A stretch of DNA of 64,000 nucleotides, taken from contig NC_090185.1 in assembly GCF_024679245.1 (NCBI RefSeq), positions 2,869,464 through 2,933,463 on the forward strand, given 5' to 3'. Position numbers and translations under genes: made by a program. The notes below the pieces were generated by a model. That model saw only the letters and a program-made list of their open reading frames with translations, was not told the origin of the DNA and ran no database searches. The stretch's first letter is position 1; each line of letters starts with the position of its first letter. This DNA comes from Pseudorasbora parva (taxonomy: Eukaryota > Chordata > Actinopteri > Cypriniformes > Gobionidae). Positions 46,405-58,950 of this stretch are shown in pieces.

Positions 46405-47224
46405 GGTGCAGCAACACAACTGACAAGCCGCAAAACTCCCTCTCGTTGTTGTTTTCACTATACGTTCAGGTGAGTTGTCTTTAAAGTTACACAAATAATA
46501 CACACAACTGTTACTGACATTTTCCTGACATTTCTTATGTGTCATTGACACGCTTCTGTTCTGTTGAATATTTACTTCATAGAAATGTAGAGTCTTTGGA
46601 AAAAAGTCCGTAACTACATCAACCGTTTTCCGAACAGTAAGTTAAGTTAACGAGGCTAACGTTAACTCTATAAAGTTAATCTCTTGTTTAGGCTTTGAAT
46701 CACGTGTAAATGAGAGGTTTTGATAGTTTTATAAAGTTTTTTTTTCTTCTGGGAATTGAATGGGTCATTGAAGGTGGCTAATTAATTGAACTAACGTTAA
46801 CGTTATGTTTGTTGTTAATCGACGAAGCCACTTACATTAACTTAATATTAACACGGAGCGCGAAAAAAACGTGTTAACATATAATAAAATGTTCTGTGAT
46901 TTTCAGAAGGGACAAAATAACCCCTCTACAACAGAGGTGAAGCTCCCAAGTTTCCAACATTTCTGAAGGAAGCTGCTGAAAGAGAAGTAGAAAACACAGG
47001 TGAACTGAAAAAGGTGATTGATTAACCTTGTCCATTTTTAACAATATTTTAACCCATTCTTTCTCTTTTCTGCATTTAACCTTTGCTGTAGCTTCTTTCC
47101 TTTTAATAAACCTGGCGTTGTATAATGTATATATTTGGCTCTGATAAATTGTTGATGCTTTCATGCTGATGCCCTGCAGCCTGCACTGTAAAGTTAGCAG
47201 AGTTGGAGCAGATCTCCTGTCGGA

Positions 47225-47845
47225 CAACATCTCTTAAATGGTGAGGATTTACTCACCTGCAAGCCATCCTATGTGTAAGTTATATGACATTATTCTTTCA
47301 GACGAACACAATCAGAGTTATATAAAGAAATGTCCTGGCTCTTCCAAGCTTTATAATGGCAGTGAATATTGCTTGGTTTGCTTGGTGATAAGCGGTAGGC
47401 TACGCGAGTCGACTTGCGCTAAAAAGGGTGACCCCCCCCCATGCTATGTTTTGTTTTGCTCTAATTTCTGTACTTCTGCGTTCGTCAATACGCATGCGTC
47501 AAGGGTTATTCTTTTTAGCGCAAATCGACTCGCGCATTGCTGACCACTGGAAGCTAGTTATTTTAGTCTATAAAGTTTTAAATATGGATATTTTTCTCAC
47601 ACAAACATGCCACTTTGCTTCAGATGGCCTTTATTAACCCCCGGAGCTGTGTGGCGCAATTATATGACGGATAGATGCACTTTTATGGACTTCAAAAATG
47701 AAGCATTCACTGCCATTATAAAGCTTGGATTAGCCTGGACATTTTAAAATATAACTCTGATTGTGTTCGCCTGAAGAACTTAGGGATGGCTTGGGGGTGA
47801 GTAAATCATGGGATATTTTTCATTTTGGGATGAACTAACCCTGGC
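47225..47845. repeat. foldback MITE
   Basis: The left arm (TTTACTCACCTGCAAGCCATCC ... CTTCCAAGCTTTATAATGGC) is mirrored by the right arm ending GATGGCTTGGGGGTGAGTAA. The loop contains AGCGCAAATCGACTCGCGC-type sequence and its complement. Confidence 0.8.
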
Positions 47846-48059
47846 ATTATCACCATGTGACTAGTATGTAAAACCTCAAACATACAATAATGTTCAAAAG
47901 TTTGGTTTTGGTACAGTTCTTTGAAAAAGGTCTCTAATGCTCACCAAGATTGCATTTGCTTGATTAAAAAAAATCTGTAAAATCTAATATTTTGAAATAT
48001 TAAAATTCTTAATAATTGGGTTCTATTTGAATATATTATAAAATGTAGTTTATTCTTGT

Positions 48060-48325
48060 GATCAAAGCTTAATTTTCAGCATCATTACTCCAGTCTTCAG
48101 TGTCACATGATCCTTCAGAAATCATTCTAATATGAGGATTTTATTCATCAAAGAATCCTGAAAAATGCACCATGGTTTACACAAAAATATGAAACAGCAC
48201 AACTGTTGTCAACACTGCTAATAATCATAAATGTTTTTGTGAGCAGCAAATCATCATATGAGAATGATTTCTGAAGGATCATGTAACACTGAAGACTGGT
48301 GTATTGATGTTGAAAATTCAGCTTT
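48060..48325. repeat. palindromic MITE
   Basis: CCAGTCTTCAGTGTCACATG and CCTTCAGAAATCATTCTAAT on the left are mirrored by AGAATGATTTCTGAAGG and ACACTGAAGACTGG on the right. A partial copy lies near 14417. Confidence 0.85.
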
Positions 48326-48399
48326 AATGACAGGAATATTAAAATAATAATAATAAGAATAATAATAATTTTACAATGTAAAATAGCTGTTTTCAATTT

Positions 48400-48860
48400 A
48401 AAGGGTTAGTTCTACCAAACCTTTAAATCCTGTCATCAACTCCTCTCCCTCATGTTGTTACAAACCTGTAAGACCTTCATTCATCTTCAGACAGCAATTT
48501 AATTAACACTTTCAAGGCCCAGAAAGGATGTAAAGACATCAATAATTACAACGTTAAGGAGACTGGCACAGGCTAGATCAAAATTGTGGAATTAAGTTAT
48601 TTTTGCACACAAAAAGTATTCTTGTTGCTTCGTAACATTAAGGTTGAACCACTGGAGTCACATGGACTATTTTAACAAAGTTTTTACTACCTTTCTGGGC
48701 CTTGTGTTGCAGTCTATGGAGGGGTCAGAAAGCTTTTGGATTTCATCAAAAATATTTTCATTTGTGTCTGAAGATGAGCAAAGGTCTTACAGGTTTGGAA
48801 CAACATAAGGTGAGGAATTAATGACAGAATTGACATTTTTGGGTGAATTATCACTTTAAA
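48400..48860. repeat. foldback MITE (GGTTAGTTC... family)
   Basis: The left arm GGGTTAGTTCTACCAAA ... CCTGTAAGACCTTCATTCAT is mirrored by AGGTCTTACAGGTTTGG ... TTTTTGGGTGAATTATCAC. A one-arm relative lies at about 56110-56215. Confidence 0.8.
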
Positions 48861-48869
48861 TATATATTA

Positions 48870-50150
48870 CAGTTTGTACTGTATTTTTGATCAAATAAAT
48901 GCAGCCTTGGTGACTGTTGAGTAAAAGAGACTCTTTCAAAAGCATAAAAACACAGATTAGCAACATTAATAAGGTTCTCCTCTGTTTCAGCTGCCAGAAA
49001 ATGATGAAGATGTGACAGTGCAGCTCGGGATAAGGAAGAGGATGAAGAGGAGGAAGAACACGTAAGTAAAAAAAAAAAAAAAACTATTATTATACCTTTT
49101 TAACAAAAAGCAATACACCTACAATAGTATGGCTTTTTTTCAGCTTCCAGTTTACAAAGATCCAAAGTGAATATATAGAGCCCATCCTCCTATCCTATCC
49201 TCAGAAGACCCTGCCCTCCGCTGGTGGGGTAAGAAAGACCCTCTTCCTCTTCTCTCACAGCTCTCCATCTCCCTCGGCCTCATCAACACTGTCTGAAGCT
49301 TTTTCCACAGCTGGGACACAGTCAGGAATGAGCGGTCTCAGATTCTTCCTGAGAAAGTCATCATGCTCATTTTCTTGAACAAAAAAAAAAAACCTGTTGA
49401 TGTATATTTTGGCCCAATAATACAGAAAAGATGGTAGGACTCTATGTAGTGTTTTTTACATATCTCTTTTTTTTACTATAGCTCAAGGACTATATATCTT
49501 TTGTAATTGTCACATTGTTCAGGTTTAGCTACAGATAGTGAAGCAATAAAGCACATCACCACCAGACATTTGTAGCAGGTGCCTCACAGGACATGCAGGA
49601 CATTTCTGCAAATAAAAGTAATAATAAAGAAACTGATAAATCTTTTTTTCCTTGTCTTTTTTGTGCTAAATTATTGAGAGTAGTACCAATATGAGTATTG
49701 ATAAGTATAAGTGAGAAAATCCTTAACTACTCCCATCCCTAATAAGACAATAAAATATTTTAATAATTGGTTACATTGCTTATGTTGTTTGTTTGATTAA
49801 TGAATGGACGTGTTACATTTCTGTACTCATAATTTGTTAACACTTTACACTGTTCAAATGTTGACTTAATATTTGTACAAAGTAACACTGAATAAATGCT
49901 GATTATTAAATTAATGCAGTGTGGTTTTGAGCCATTTTCTATTACAATTTAATAGGGGTTTGTATCGTTTTTTATTATCAACAAGTACATAATCCCTAAA
50001 TATGTTAACTAAAAACAAAACAAATGTATTAATAAGGTTTTACAGCAGAGAATTAAATGTTTGAGTGTATCAGTTCTATGTGGATTTCAAGGTTATGGAC
50101 CAAGCACATCTTCATTTCCCGGACTAAAGGTGAGAATATTCAAATAAAGG
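48870..50150. other. non-coding apart from the candidate exons noted above
   Basis: AT-rich. No recognisable protein. Confidence 0.35.
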
Positions 50151-50154
50151 TGGA

Positions 50155-50640
50155 CGTGGTATTTTGGTCGTTAGGACGTATCTGCCACGTTCCAGCGACA
50201 TATCATAATCACGTCGCCACGACGAATACAGGAATCACAAAGTTACGTCGCTGGAACGTTACCTCGTATGTCGCTGCGACTAATATGGTCCATTGAGGTT
50301 ATGTCCTCACAACATGCCAGTTTGGTCGTTGAGACGTGATCATCACGTTATAGCAACGTACCAGTATAACGTCGTCACGACGATTATGGGAATCACAAAG
50401 TTACGTCACTGGAACGTTATTAGGTACGTCGCTACGATGAATATGGTCCTTTAAGGTTACGTTCTCACAACGTGCCAGTTTGGTCGTTGGGACGTGCTCG
50501 TCACGTTCCAGCAACGTCCCACTATAACGTCGCCACGACGATTATGGGAATCACAAAGTTACGTCACTGGAACGTTATTTGGTACGTCGCTACGACGAAT
50601 ATGGTCCGGTCCGGTTACGTCTTCACAACGTAACTGTGTT
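50155..50640. repeat. about 159-bp tandem repeat, 3 copies, ACGT-rich
   Basis: Units start TTTGGTCGTTAGGACGT at 50162 and recur at 50321 and 50479. Each carries many ACGT tetranucleotides and GGGAATCACAAAGTTACGTC. Confidence 0.85.
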
Positions 50641-50647
50641 AGCTGGG

Positions 50648-52936
50648 TAATAACATGCAATTTATACTTTTTGACAGAAACATATTTGCACCTCAGTATT
50701 GTTATACAGTAACATGATTCACTAATAATACGTGTAAATGATTATATTTATTCAAATTATTAAATGAATGCAGCCTTAATGGGACACCTATCCCTAATTA
50801 TTTTCACTGACAAATATTGCACATTATGTGGTGCATTTCAGTCTTTAAGTGTTTGTGTTTAGGTTGTACACTTTATTTATTTGTGTGTACTTTTTAGATA
50901 ATTATTCTCTAATTTTACATTAAAATATGTTGCATGTTAAAATTGTAGACTGGCCCTTTAAGAATTGCGACTGTAAATCATGCGAAAGAGAGTGGAGTCG
51001 CACCTTTTCTTTACTGCATCCGTAATATTTAGGATTTAAGATAATATTTATTATATTTGCTTAATTTATTAACAAATCAAGATTAAAGGAAGATTACTCA
51101 TGAAGAAGACGGATTATGTGGGTTGTTTTTATTGGACAAGGAGCGAGTTGACTGGAAACTTATGCAATATGCGAACACATTGCTTTTGGAACATTTCTTC
51201 ATTTTTATTCAAAGTAAATGCCTTTCCGAAGTGATGGGAAAAGCATTGTCCTTTTGTTGTCTGGACTATTGCTCCTCCCTGTTCACAGTACCTATCAATA
51301 TTACATAATGTGAATATGTGTCTGCTAAATTACTAATGTAACTTTACACTAAATAATATTCATCTCTTTTAGCGATAGTAGGTAGGGGTGCTACCGCTAA
51401 CGTTCGCTAGCAGTTCAATACTAATTTAACACAGAAAAAAAGAACTGTATTTACAGATAAAACTGACCTTCACTTGAAGCCCTGAACAGGTCAGTAAGTT
51501 TGCAACGTTTTGCTGCTTCTTCTTTGAGTGCCTTCTTTTTCTTTTTCTTTGCCCTTTCCCTCTCTGCTTGACCTGCCGCTTTCTCCATCATCGGGTGCTG
51601 CCCGCGCGTTTGGCTGAGGCAAGTCGGTCAAGACCAGACTAACAGATTCGTGATTTATTTGTTTTTATTATTAATAATAATTTTATTGAATGCCAAATTC
51701 GAAAATTATTACTTTAGTAAAAGCAATAATATAAAATAAGAATTATTTAAAATAAAATAAAAAAATTATGATCACTGTCCGGGCCTGACAGTGATCATAA
51801 ATTATAAATCTTTAATAAAAACCCGTTTTTTCTTGTGTTTAAATTCAAACCACACATGATTAAACCTGATTGGTTCCAGAGCCGTTGAACGACTCTGATT
51901 GGTTCTCATAATAATGAGCTCTCCTCAGAGATGATCAGATATGCTGTGCGTTTGTGCGTGTTGCTTGAATGCGATAAAACAAATCTAAATTTAAACACGA
52001 TCGTGTCTCTTCAGAGGACTTGGAGGAAACCATGTGATTCATATGGATTACTGTGGCGATGTTTTTTAGTTGTTGTTGTTTTTTGCAACAAGCTTTTTGA
52101 AAGTTTTCTTCAGGCAAGTTGTCTTTCATCGGAGAGTAACGTACAGCTCTCATTATTTTTTTGACTCCAGGTAAGATTTGTATTTACTTAACATTACTTT
52201 TTGTGCCCGTTGTATTTCTAACACAAAATGTAATTGTAACAGCACTTCTCTTTTGTTTTCAGCTTACGTTAACACTACATTCAATCTGACCATCAGAACC
52301 AAGCTTTTCAAATCTACATTTAATCGAAGCAGACACGAAGAGATGAAGATACTGCCCACAGAAGTTACTGGTAAGGTTTAGTTGCTTTTTGCATAAATAG
52401 CTCACTGTTCAGTGTTTTCCTAGGCTGCTATGCATTTGCTAGCTAACAGTGATAACAGTTATCATGATACCGACACCAGCTAATGTTAGATATCTGCAAC
52501 TTCAGCACTGGGTGATCATAATATATAAGGTCCCTTTGTAAAGACTTTGATGAATCTGTTTAAAAGTGATGTGGTGAGATTTTTCTGTCTTAAAACAACT
52601 ATAAAATGCATCGGCAGAAAGCATAATTAAGTCATTTTAACATGTAAGTTACAAGATTACATTAACATTCTTTTTATTTGCAAAATGTAGTTGTTTATTT
52701 CTGATTTCCGGAGAAATGTGACTTCATTGTATTGAGAATAAGGATATACGTCATGGTAGCTTGCTGTCACGTGACAAATTGGGCGGTGTTTGGGCCCGTC
52801 CACCATTTTGGGATCTTGCTATCGGTTGCCAGGGGCAACACTGTAAGAGCGATAGAGAGATCGGAGCAGGAAAGACGGCTCGAGGAATTATCACGTCGTT
52901 TAAACTGAGAAATTTTAGCATGGAAAATAAAAATAA
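50648..52936. repeat. 2.3-kb direct repeat, copy 1
   Basis: Matches 61676-64000 with scattered single-base differences. Contents: a minus-strand hAT-like 5' exon, two TGATTGGTT boxes near 51868 and 51895, a plus-strand exon candidate 52263-52370 (acceptor TTGTTTTCAG, donor ACTG/GTAAGG; the only open frame reads AYVNTTFNLTIRTKLFKSTF) preceded by a donor at 52170, and a downstream Met-led segment at 52919 (MENKNKWLTTGRNCYQRQ). No protein family was recognised for the plus-strand frames. Confidence 0.9.
51468..51591 (-). pseudogene. 5' exon of a hAT/ZMYM1-like gene, copy 1
   Basis: MMEKAAGQAERERAKKKKKK continues into a KRCKLTDLFRASSEG segment and ends in GAAG/GTCAGT. A lysine-rich start followed by a KLT-LF block is typical of fish ZMYM1-like hAT proteins. 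No downstream hAT exons follow on the minus strand, so it is an orphan exon. Confidence 0.45.
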
Positions 52937-54207
52937 ATGGTTAACTACAGGGAGAAACTGCTACCAGCGCCAGGCAGAGGTATTTAGAGGAGCTGGATGA
53001 TATCAAAAACGTCAATCGATACGAGCAGCCTGCCGCAGAATGGAACTAACGTTAGACGCTTTAACTTACTACCTTACACGTTCCTGAAATGTTTCTATAT
53101 ATTTTTGTGCATTCTGAATAATAAATAAATATATCTCCCCACTATCCTGCAACAGTCTAGTGCTCGTCCTCTCATTAACAGTGTTTTTCTCATACTGACC
53201 ATATTTTATACCTGATGACAAGTTTACATTTCTAAATGAATTTAACTAATAAAAAGGAACGCTTGTGCGCTGGTGCTTTTAGTCCAGTCTTAAGTAGACT
53301 AAATGCTCAGTACGTACATGTGACCTTAGAGGAAAATGACAGTCAACTAGCTATAGGCCTAAGTTACTTTGAATATGAAGCGTTTTGGCATTAACATGTA
53401 AATTACATAGAATTGACAATGAAAAATGACAGAATAGTTTTCAAAATGTTTAATACAAATAAATAAAGGATGGTGTTCATCAGATGTCAACACACTCCAG
53501 CATCGTGGCACTAGTAAGACGATGACTGACACCCTGTGGTGAAATAATGGCGTATGTTTACCAGCAGCTGCTTTCTCAGATCGGCTGGGGTGGATTAAAA
53601 CTTCATGTTCCATTGAGTTTGGAAAATGATGTACATGGTAATCATCAGAATATCTCTTCTCCAGTCTCTGTCCGAATCCAATACCTGGCGGACCATCCTC
53701 CCAAAATGGCGGAAGGGGGTGGGGCGCGGTGTCCGGACGACGACATCTCATTCTCAATAGAGGTAAATGCAGAGCTCTCAAGTCTCACGCTTTGGGCGTG
53801 AGACACACGCATTTCAACACGCTCACACACGCCACACCATGTATTTCTCACGCAGAGAAATCGCCAGGGTAACACACACTAAGTTGCGCGCTACTAGAGG
53901 AGTCAAGCGAGTTCCCCGTAGAGTTCTGACGGCCCTGCCACGCACCAGTTAATCTAATAAAATATATACAGATACCGAACAGCCAATCGTAAAATAGATT
54001 TGCTGTATCTGGGTAAGATATAGATATTCCCTCCACAAGACCGTTTACGTTCTGTGATTCACGCCACGGCCTCGCTCATTGAATCAAATGCTCGCTGAAG
54101 TAACTTACCGTTAGTTGGCAAGTAGAAGTCCCGATGACAGACGCAGAGACACAAAGATAACGGTGTTAAGTTAAGTTTCTAACAGCACTTTGTGTTTTCT
54201 GTTCTTA
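52937..54207. other. no gene; decayed coding remnants
   Basis: Frame-shifted peptide remnants continue the 52919 segment (ELDDIKNVNRYEQPAAEWN to about 53048), as in a degraded transposon gene. The rest is unassigned, with a CCAAAATGGCGGAAGG block at about 53700. Confidence 0.4.
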
Positions 54208-54894
54208 CCCATATGAAAAAAACCTATATGGTTCATATATAGCGACCATATATTTTCCTTACTTAAATCAGTCAGAATTCTTATATGTTTAATGTAAGTC
54301 CCATATATGTCATACACAAAATCAGACCGTTTATGGCCCATTTCATACTAAAAAGCACACAGAAAACTTTTGGGTCATGTATGAATCCTGCAAAAATCTT
54401 ATATGAGTTTTACATGTAAAATGTATGCAATGGTATATGGTATTAGTAGAAAATACATGATATTCATATACAAATCATATAAAGTTCTTATACTGAATCA
54501 TATGCTAGTCATATTAAAGTCATATAGGATTTATTTATATTTTGTCATTTGTTTATAGGCTTTTTATACAGATTTCATATGTTTTTAATAGGGAAATGGT
54601 GTGTTAGCTCTTCAAGTTTATATAATATACATATAAACTACATATAATAATCATACATGATTTCAGTCAATATTACACATCTCTGCATATACTAACCATA
54701 TATGATTTCAATCAATGACATACACACATTTGTGATGGAAACACTTTTATTTCAACACAAAATAAAATAATCAAATTATACTCCACATGAGGAATTTACA
54801 ATTCCAACTTGATAGCAAACTGAACTTTGCTCAGGAAAAAAACAAAACCCAAAAAACAGTGTCATGGCCATCAATCAAAGATAATTAACGGATT

Positions 54895-55590
54895 AGTTCA
54901 TCCCAAAATTAAAATTGACTGATCATTTACTCACCCCCATCTCATCCAAGATGTTCATGTCTATTTCTTCAGTGGAAAAGAAATTAAGTTTCTTGAAGAA
55001 AACATTCCAGGATTGTTCATCATATAATGCTTTTCAATTGCAACCAAAATGTTTAAGGTCCAAATCAACGCCGTTTCAAAGGGCTTCATAGCCTCTGCGT
55101 GATCCCAGATGAGGAATAGGGTCTTATCTAGTCAAACGATCAGTCATTTAAAAAAATGAATATACTCTTCAACCTTAATTGTTCAACTTACTCAGCTCTG
55201 CGAGGTGCCAAGGATGACGTAATCACGTGGAAATGGTCACATAGACGAAGGCAGAAGTCCCGCCCTCGTGTTTACAAAGCGCTCATGTGAAGACTAATAA
55301 ACGCCCTTTAGCAAAAACACTCAATTTTCAACTTCAAAATCATCCAATATCGTTGTTTTATATATTTTTTATTGGCTAGAGGGCATTTGTATTAGTCTTC
55401 ACATAAGTGCTTTGTAAACACGGAGGCGGAACTGCATTGATTTGGACCTTCAGTATTTTGGTTGCAACTAAAAACCATTATATGATGAAAAATCCTGGAA
55501 TATTTTCTTCAAAAAACTGAATTTCTTTTCGACTGAAGAAAGAAAGACATGAACATCTTGGATGACATGGGGGTGAGTAAATTATCAGGA
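54895..55590. repeat. foldback MITE
   Basis: TTTACTCACCCCCATCTCATCC with AAGATGTTCATGTC and ACATTCCAGGATT on the left is mirrored by AATCCTGGAATATTTTC, GACATGAACATCTT and GGGGGTGAGTAA on the right. Confidence 0.8.
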
Positions 55591-56369
55591 CATTTTAAAA
55601 AATCTTTTAATAAAGGCCTTCTGAAGAGAAGCTATGCATTTTTTATTAGAAAAATATCCATATTTTTGACTTTAGACTAAAATATCTATCTTCCGGCAGT
55701 CAACCGTGCGTGTCTACTTACACCAAAAGAGTGACCTCTGACCTGAAGCATGATGTATTGATGAATGCGGATATGCAGAGAATAGAGGAAAACAAAACAC
55801 TGGTCACGAATTTGAATTTAAAGAGGATTCGATATAAGAGAAGCGATTGATTTTGTTGCCCAGAGAGACGTTGAAGCTAACGCTACTCCTACATCGCATC
55901 ACTCAGGTCACTCTCTGGTCGCAAGTCGTCTGCCATGAGCTGGTAATTTTAGTCAATAAGGTTATAAATATGGATATCTATATCAATATCTATATCAATT
56001 ACTATATTAACTTATTTTACATATTAACTTTACTATATTAACTTACTTTAAAATTTTACATACACATACATATACATTTAGTAATTATAGTACACATATT
56101 AAAGCTTTATTTGTTGTGTTCTGAAAATAAATGAACGTCTTATGGGTTTGGAACGACATGAGGGTCATTTTAACAACATACATTTTTGGGTGAACTAAAC
56201 GTTAAAAATTGACAAAGTTTAATAAATACTGTAATAATGTATTGCTCATTGTTAGTTCATGTTAGTTAATACATTACAATAAAGTCTCATTTGTTAACAT
56301 TAGTTCAAGTCTTACAACTCACATTACATAAACTTCTTTAACACTTCCCCTTCAGAACTGAACCAGTCC

Positions 56370-57276
56370 TCATGGGATGAAACAGTCTGTGGCTGAACCT
56401 GTTCTTCTTGCGTGGTCTTCAAATGTTTTCATGAAGATCTTTCTGTGTGGAAGAAAAAGAAAATCTTCTTGACCACCCCATACATGAATATTAGAAACAC
56501 GTTTCAATATAATGTTTTTTTCAGTATAACAATATTCTTATACAGTAACTTACTTTCTATTACAAAATTGTAATATTGTACATCATTTAGATTCATATGT
56601 TGCAGTTACATGAATGCAAATGGTAGAAGTTTATATTTTAGCTATATTTTAACTACATTAGAGCCATTTGCAAACTCAAGTTCACTAAAACATTAACTCT
56701 TTTAAAGTGAATTGGCACAAAATAGACTATTAATGATCACAAAAGGAACATACCGGTAAACAAATCACATTACATTTATTCTAACTTTTGCTTTTTGTCA
56801 GTGTCACACAGCTTTCACTGTGTCACACAATCGTTTTATAACGTTATCTATGCAAACCATGAGCTTTAGGGTTTAACTTAGTTACCAAATGACATAGTTA
56901 AACAACTAGAATAGTGTTTTATTTACATTTGATCATTTAGCAGACGCTTTTATTCAAAGGGACTAACAAATGAGGAGACCAATCATACAGTTTACTTTAA
57001 TACAAATATAAGCATTTTTCACTTGTTTTTGCACATTAAATACTTGTAATTTAATTTTTGCACGTGCGCGCAGCATAATTAGGCTTAATGTTACCTGTAG
57101 CCTACGTTACTTAACAATAAGGCTGTGGTACCGACATGATAACAGAAACGAACAATTTACAAATCTTTTAGCAAATCTTGTCATTAAATAAGTTAACATT
57201 TGCATTGAGAACGACATGACAAACACAATTCTTACCTGGAGCTCGACACTTCGCGGTCCCGCTGGGAGGCAATCAT
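56370..57276 (-). CDS. predicted two-exon 37-residue ORF inside the CCCATATG element
   Basis: Exon 1 (57276-57236) encodes MIASQRDREVSSSR and ends TCCAG/GTAAGA. Exon 2 (56442-56370, acceptor TTCCACACAG) continues in frame as KIFMKTFEDHARRTGSATDC to a stop. An NRF1-like site (ACGCATGCGCA, 57331-57341) lies just upstream, in a short CpG-rich island. I recognise no family. It may be the first and last exons left over from a captured or original transposon gene. Confidence 0.25.
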
Positions 57277-57330
57277 ATCACGGAGACAACAAGAACCCGC
57301 GATTGATTTCCTCCTGGCCGCGGCGCGTTG

Positions 57331-57341
57331 ACGCATGCGCA
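57331..57341 (-). promoter_or_regulatory. NRF1-like site upstream of the mini-ORF
   Basis: ACGCATGCGCA lies in the only CpG-rich patch of the 4.4-kb element, 55 bp upstream of the predicted start on the minus strand. Confidence 0.4.
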
Positions 57342-58026
57342 GTTTGCGATGACAGAACTAAGGCTATTTTTGTTACAGAAATCTTCATCGTCTAAGCCTA
57401 ACGCTAACACTTTACATCGTCTAAGCCTAGAGTGTGTGTTTAATTATTATTTTTTAAATATTGCTAATATTGCTATTAACAAATAGTTTGTATGGGTAGA
57501 ACATTACGAAACAAATATATGGGAATATACTGCAATTATATGCAAAATAGCCTATATTAAACGAAATATAAAGGAATAAAGGAAACTAAAGCCTTTTTTA
57601 ATATAGCTACTGCAATGTATGCATATTGACTATATTTATAAAATATGGCTATATTTTAACACATACAATATTTAGAAATTAAGATATAAATAGTATTACA
57701 TGTAATATCCATTAAGTTGTATCCTTTATTGTGTAGCCTTACTGTATATTGAATTTCCCATATTAATGTGAATGCATGTACACACATAAACACTTTTACA
57801 GAATGAGTTACAACAAATTTCTACTTCCCATCATGCTTTACTTCTGATTTAAAGGAGGTTAAATGTTAAAATTAATTGTTATTTCATGTGTTTTGCTCAA
57901 TTTAAAAAACTGTAAAACTGTTACTTTTATTAACAATAATGTCGGTGCACTTTTCAGCAGTTACAGCTCTTTGCTAAATATGTAGGAACATGCCAGTGTG
58001 CTTGACTTGTGTTATTGTTAACTGTA

Positions 58027-58058
<32 letters not shown>

Positions 58059-58635
58059 AAACCCTTTGTAATTGTTAACATTTTCATAAGTAACTGTAAT
58101 ATAATAGCACTTTCTCAGTAACGGACTACAGTTCCTTTTAACTTGTAATATATATAATTTTGTTCAATATATTTTTGGGTATATCATCACATGCACATCA
58201 AATAAAATGACATACATTATGATATATAAGTAAATATATTGTCACATAATTTTCTAATTGAAAGCAGCAATTCCTCATGTATTATTAAATATTGTAATAT
58301 ATTTATCCTGTATATTTTTAATATGCAGTTAAATAATTTAATATATTTATCATTCACATATATAAGGAAATATTTTCTTTGTGTTAGGGTTACCCATTTT
58401 TATTCGTTTTACTTGCTAATTAATTTACTAAAGTAAAATCTCACTGATTTGCAGGGGTTGTATTTAACACAATCCAGCATATATTTTTTTTTACAGTGTA
58501 GGACATATATGACTGAAAATACATGAATATTGTACAATTTGTATATGTGGTTTTTGCAGCATATATGATCCTTATAGTTTTCTGTTGGAACATATAAGAA
58601 TCACATATGTTTTTAGCAAGACTTTTCCATATGGG

Positions 58636-58950
58636 TGTATCTGTGCCGTGGGAGCCTGGCGTGTCTGTGACACTCGTGTGGACGCAAGATCCGATTGGGA
58701 AAGCTCTGGCTTCGTGTGGACGGGGCCTAAGACGCTACACACTGTATGACTAGTGAGTCAAAGCACAAATGTCTTTGTTCCACCCACATAGTTAGTTGAT
58801 AGTAATGCGAGTGTAGTGCATTCTAGAGAGACTGTTTCTATTTCCTGATCAGTGAGGTCAAACAATAAATCTATCATAGGAATAGAAAAGATTACTGTGA
58901 TTAAGCCAGAAAACCAAACCATTAGTGAACAAATCCCACAATTCAGCACA
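58636..58950. other. MITE-end remnant
   Basis: GGCTTCGTGTGGACGGGGCC at about 58707 resembles a common fish MITE terminus. No gene. Confidence 0.4.

Larger units (their letters stand above)
46383..49560 (+). other. possible spliced transcript, weak coding potential
   Basis: Candidate exons end at 46469 and lie at 46583-46636, 46907-46999, 48991-49061 and 49144-49228, each with AG/GT borders. An AATAAA follows at about 49544. The fourth exon can read LPENDEDVTVQLG and then a basic RKRMKRRK stretch, but no continuous frame joins all exons. It could be a decayed gene, a lncRNA or chance. The X-box-like site lies in the first candidate exon. Confidence 0.25.
45759..50647. mobile_element. 4.9-kb region bounded by CCCAGC inverted termini with subterminal tandem repeats
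   Basis: The left end CCCAGCAAACACAGTACGTT (45759) mirrors the right end, which on the minus strand reads CCCAGCTAACACAGTTACGT (50647). Both ends continue into ACGT-rich tandem repeats: 109-bp units at 45834-46065 and about 159-bp units at 50155-50640. No transposase was found. It is either one non-autonomous element filled by later insertions, or two separate related MITEs. Confidence 0.5.
54208..58635. mobile_element. 4.4-kb element with CCCATATG inverted termini
   Basis: The left end CCCATATGAAAAAAACC (54208) mirrors the right end, which on the minus strand reads CCCATATGGAAAAGTC (58635). Both flanks are dense in CATATATG-type subterminal motifs (54208-54720 and 58490-58635). It contains a foldback MITE at about 54895-55590, a minus-strand two-exon mini-ORF, a CATTTAGCAGACGCTTTTAT dispersed-repeat motif near 56933 and long AT-rich stretches without genes. 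No transposase, so it is non-autonomous. Confidence 0.6.

Noticed and set aside
52001..52381. Complete plus-strand gene in the 2.3-kb repeat
   Set aside because: Exon 52263-52370 has only one open frame, and the upstream exon ending at 52170 has a stop and no Met in the matching frame. Only a UTR-like or partial exon can be supported.
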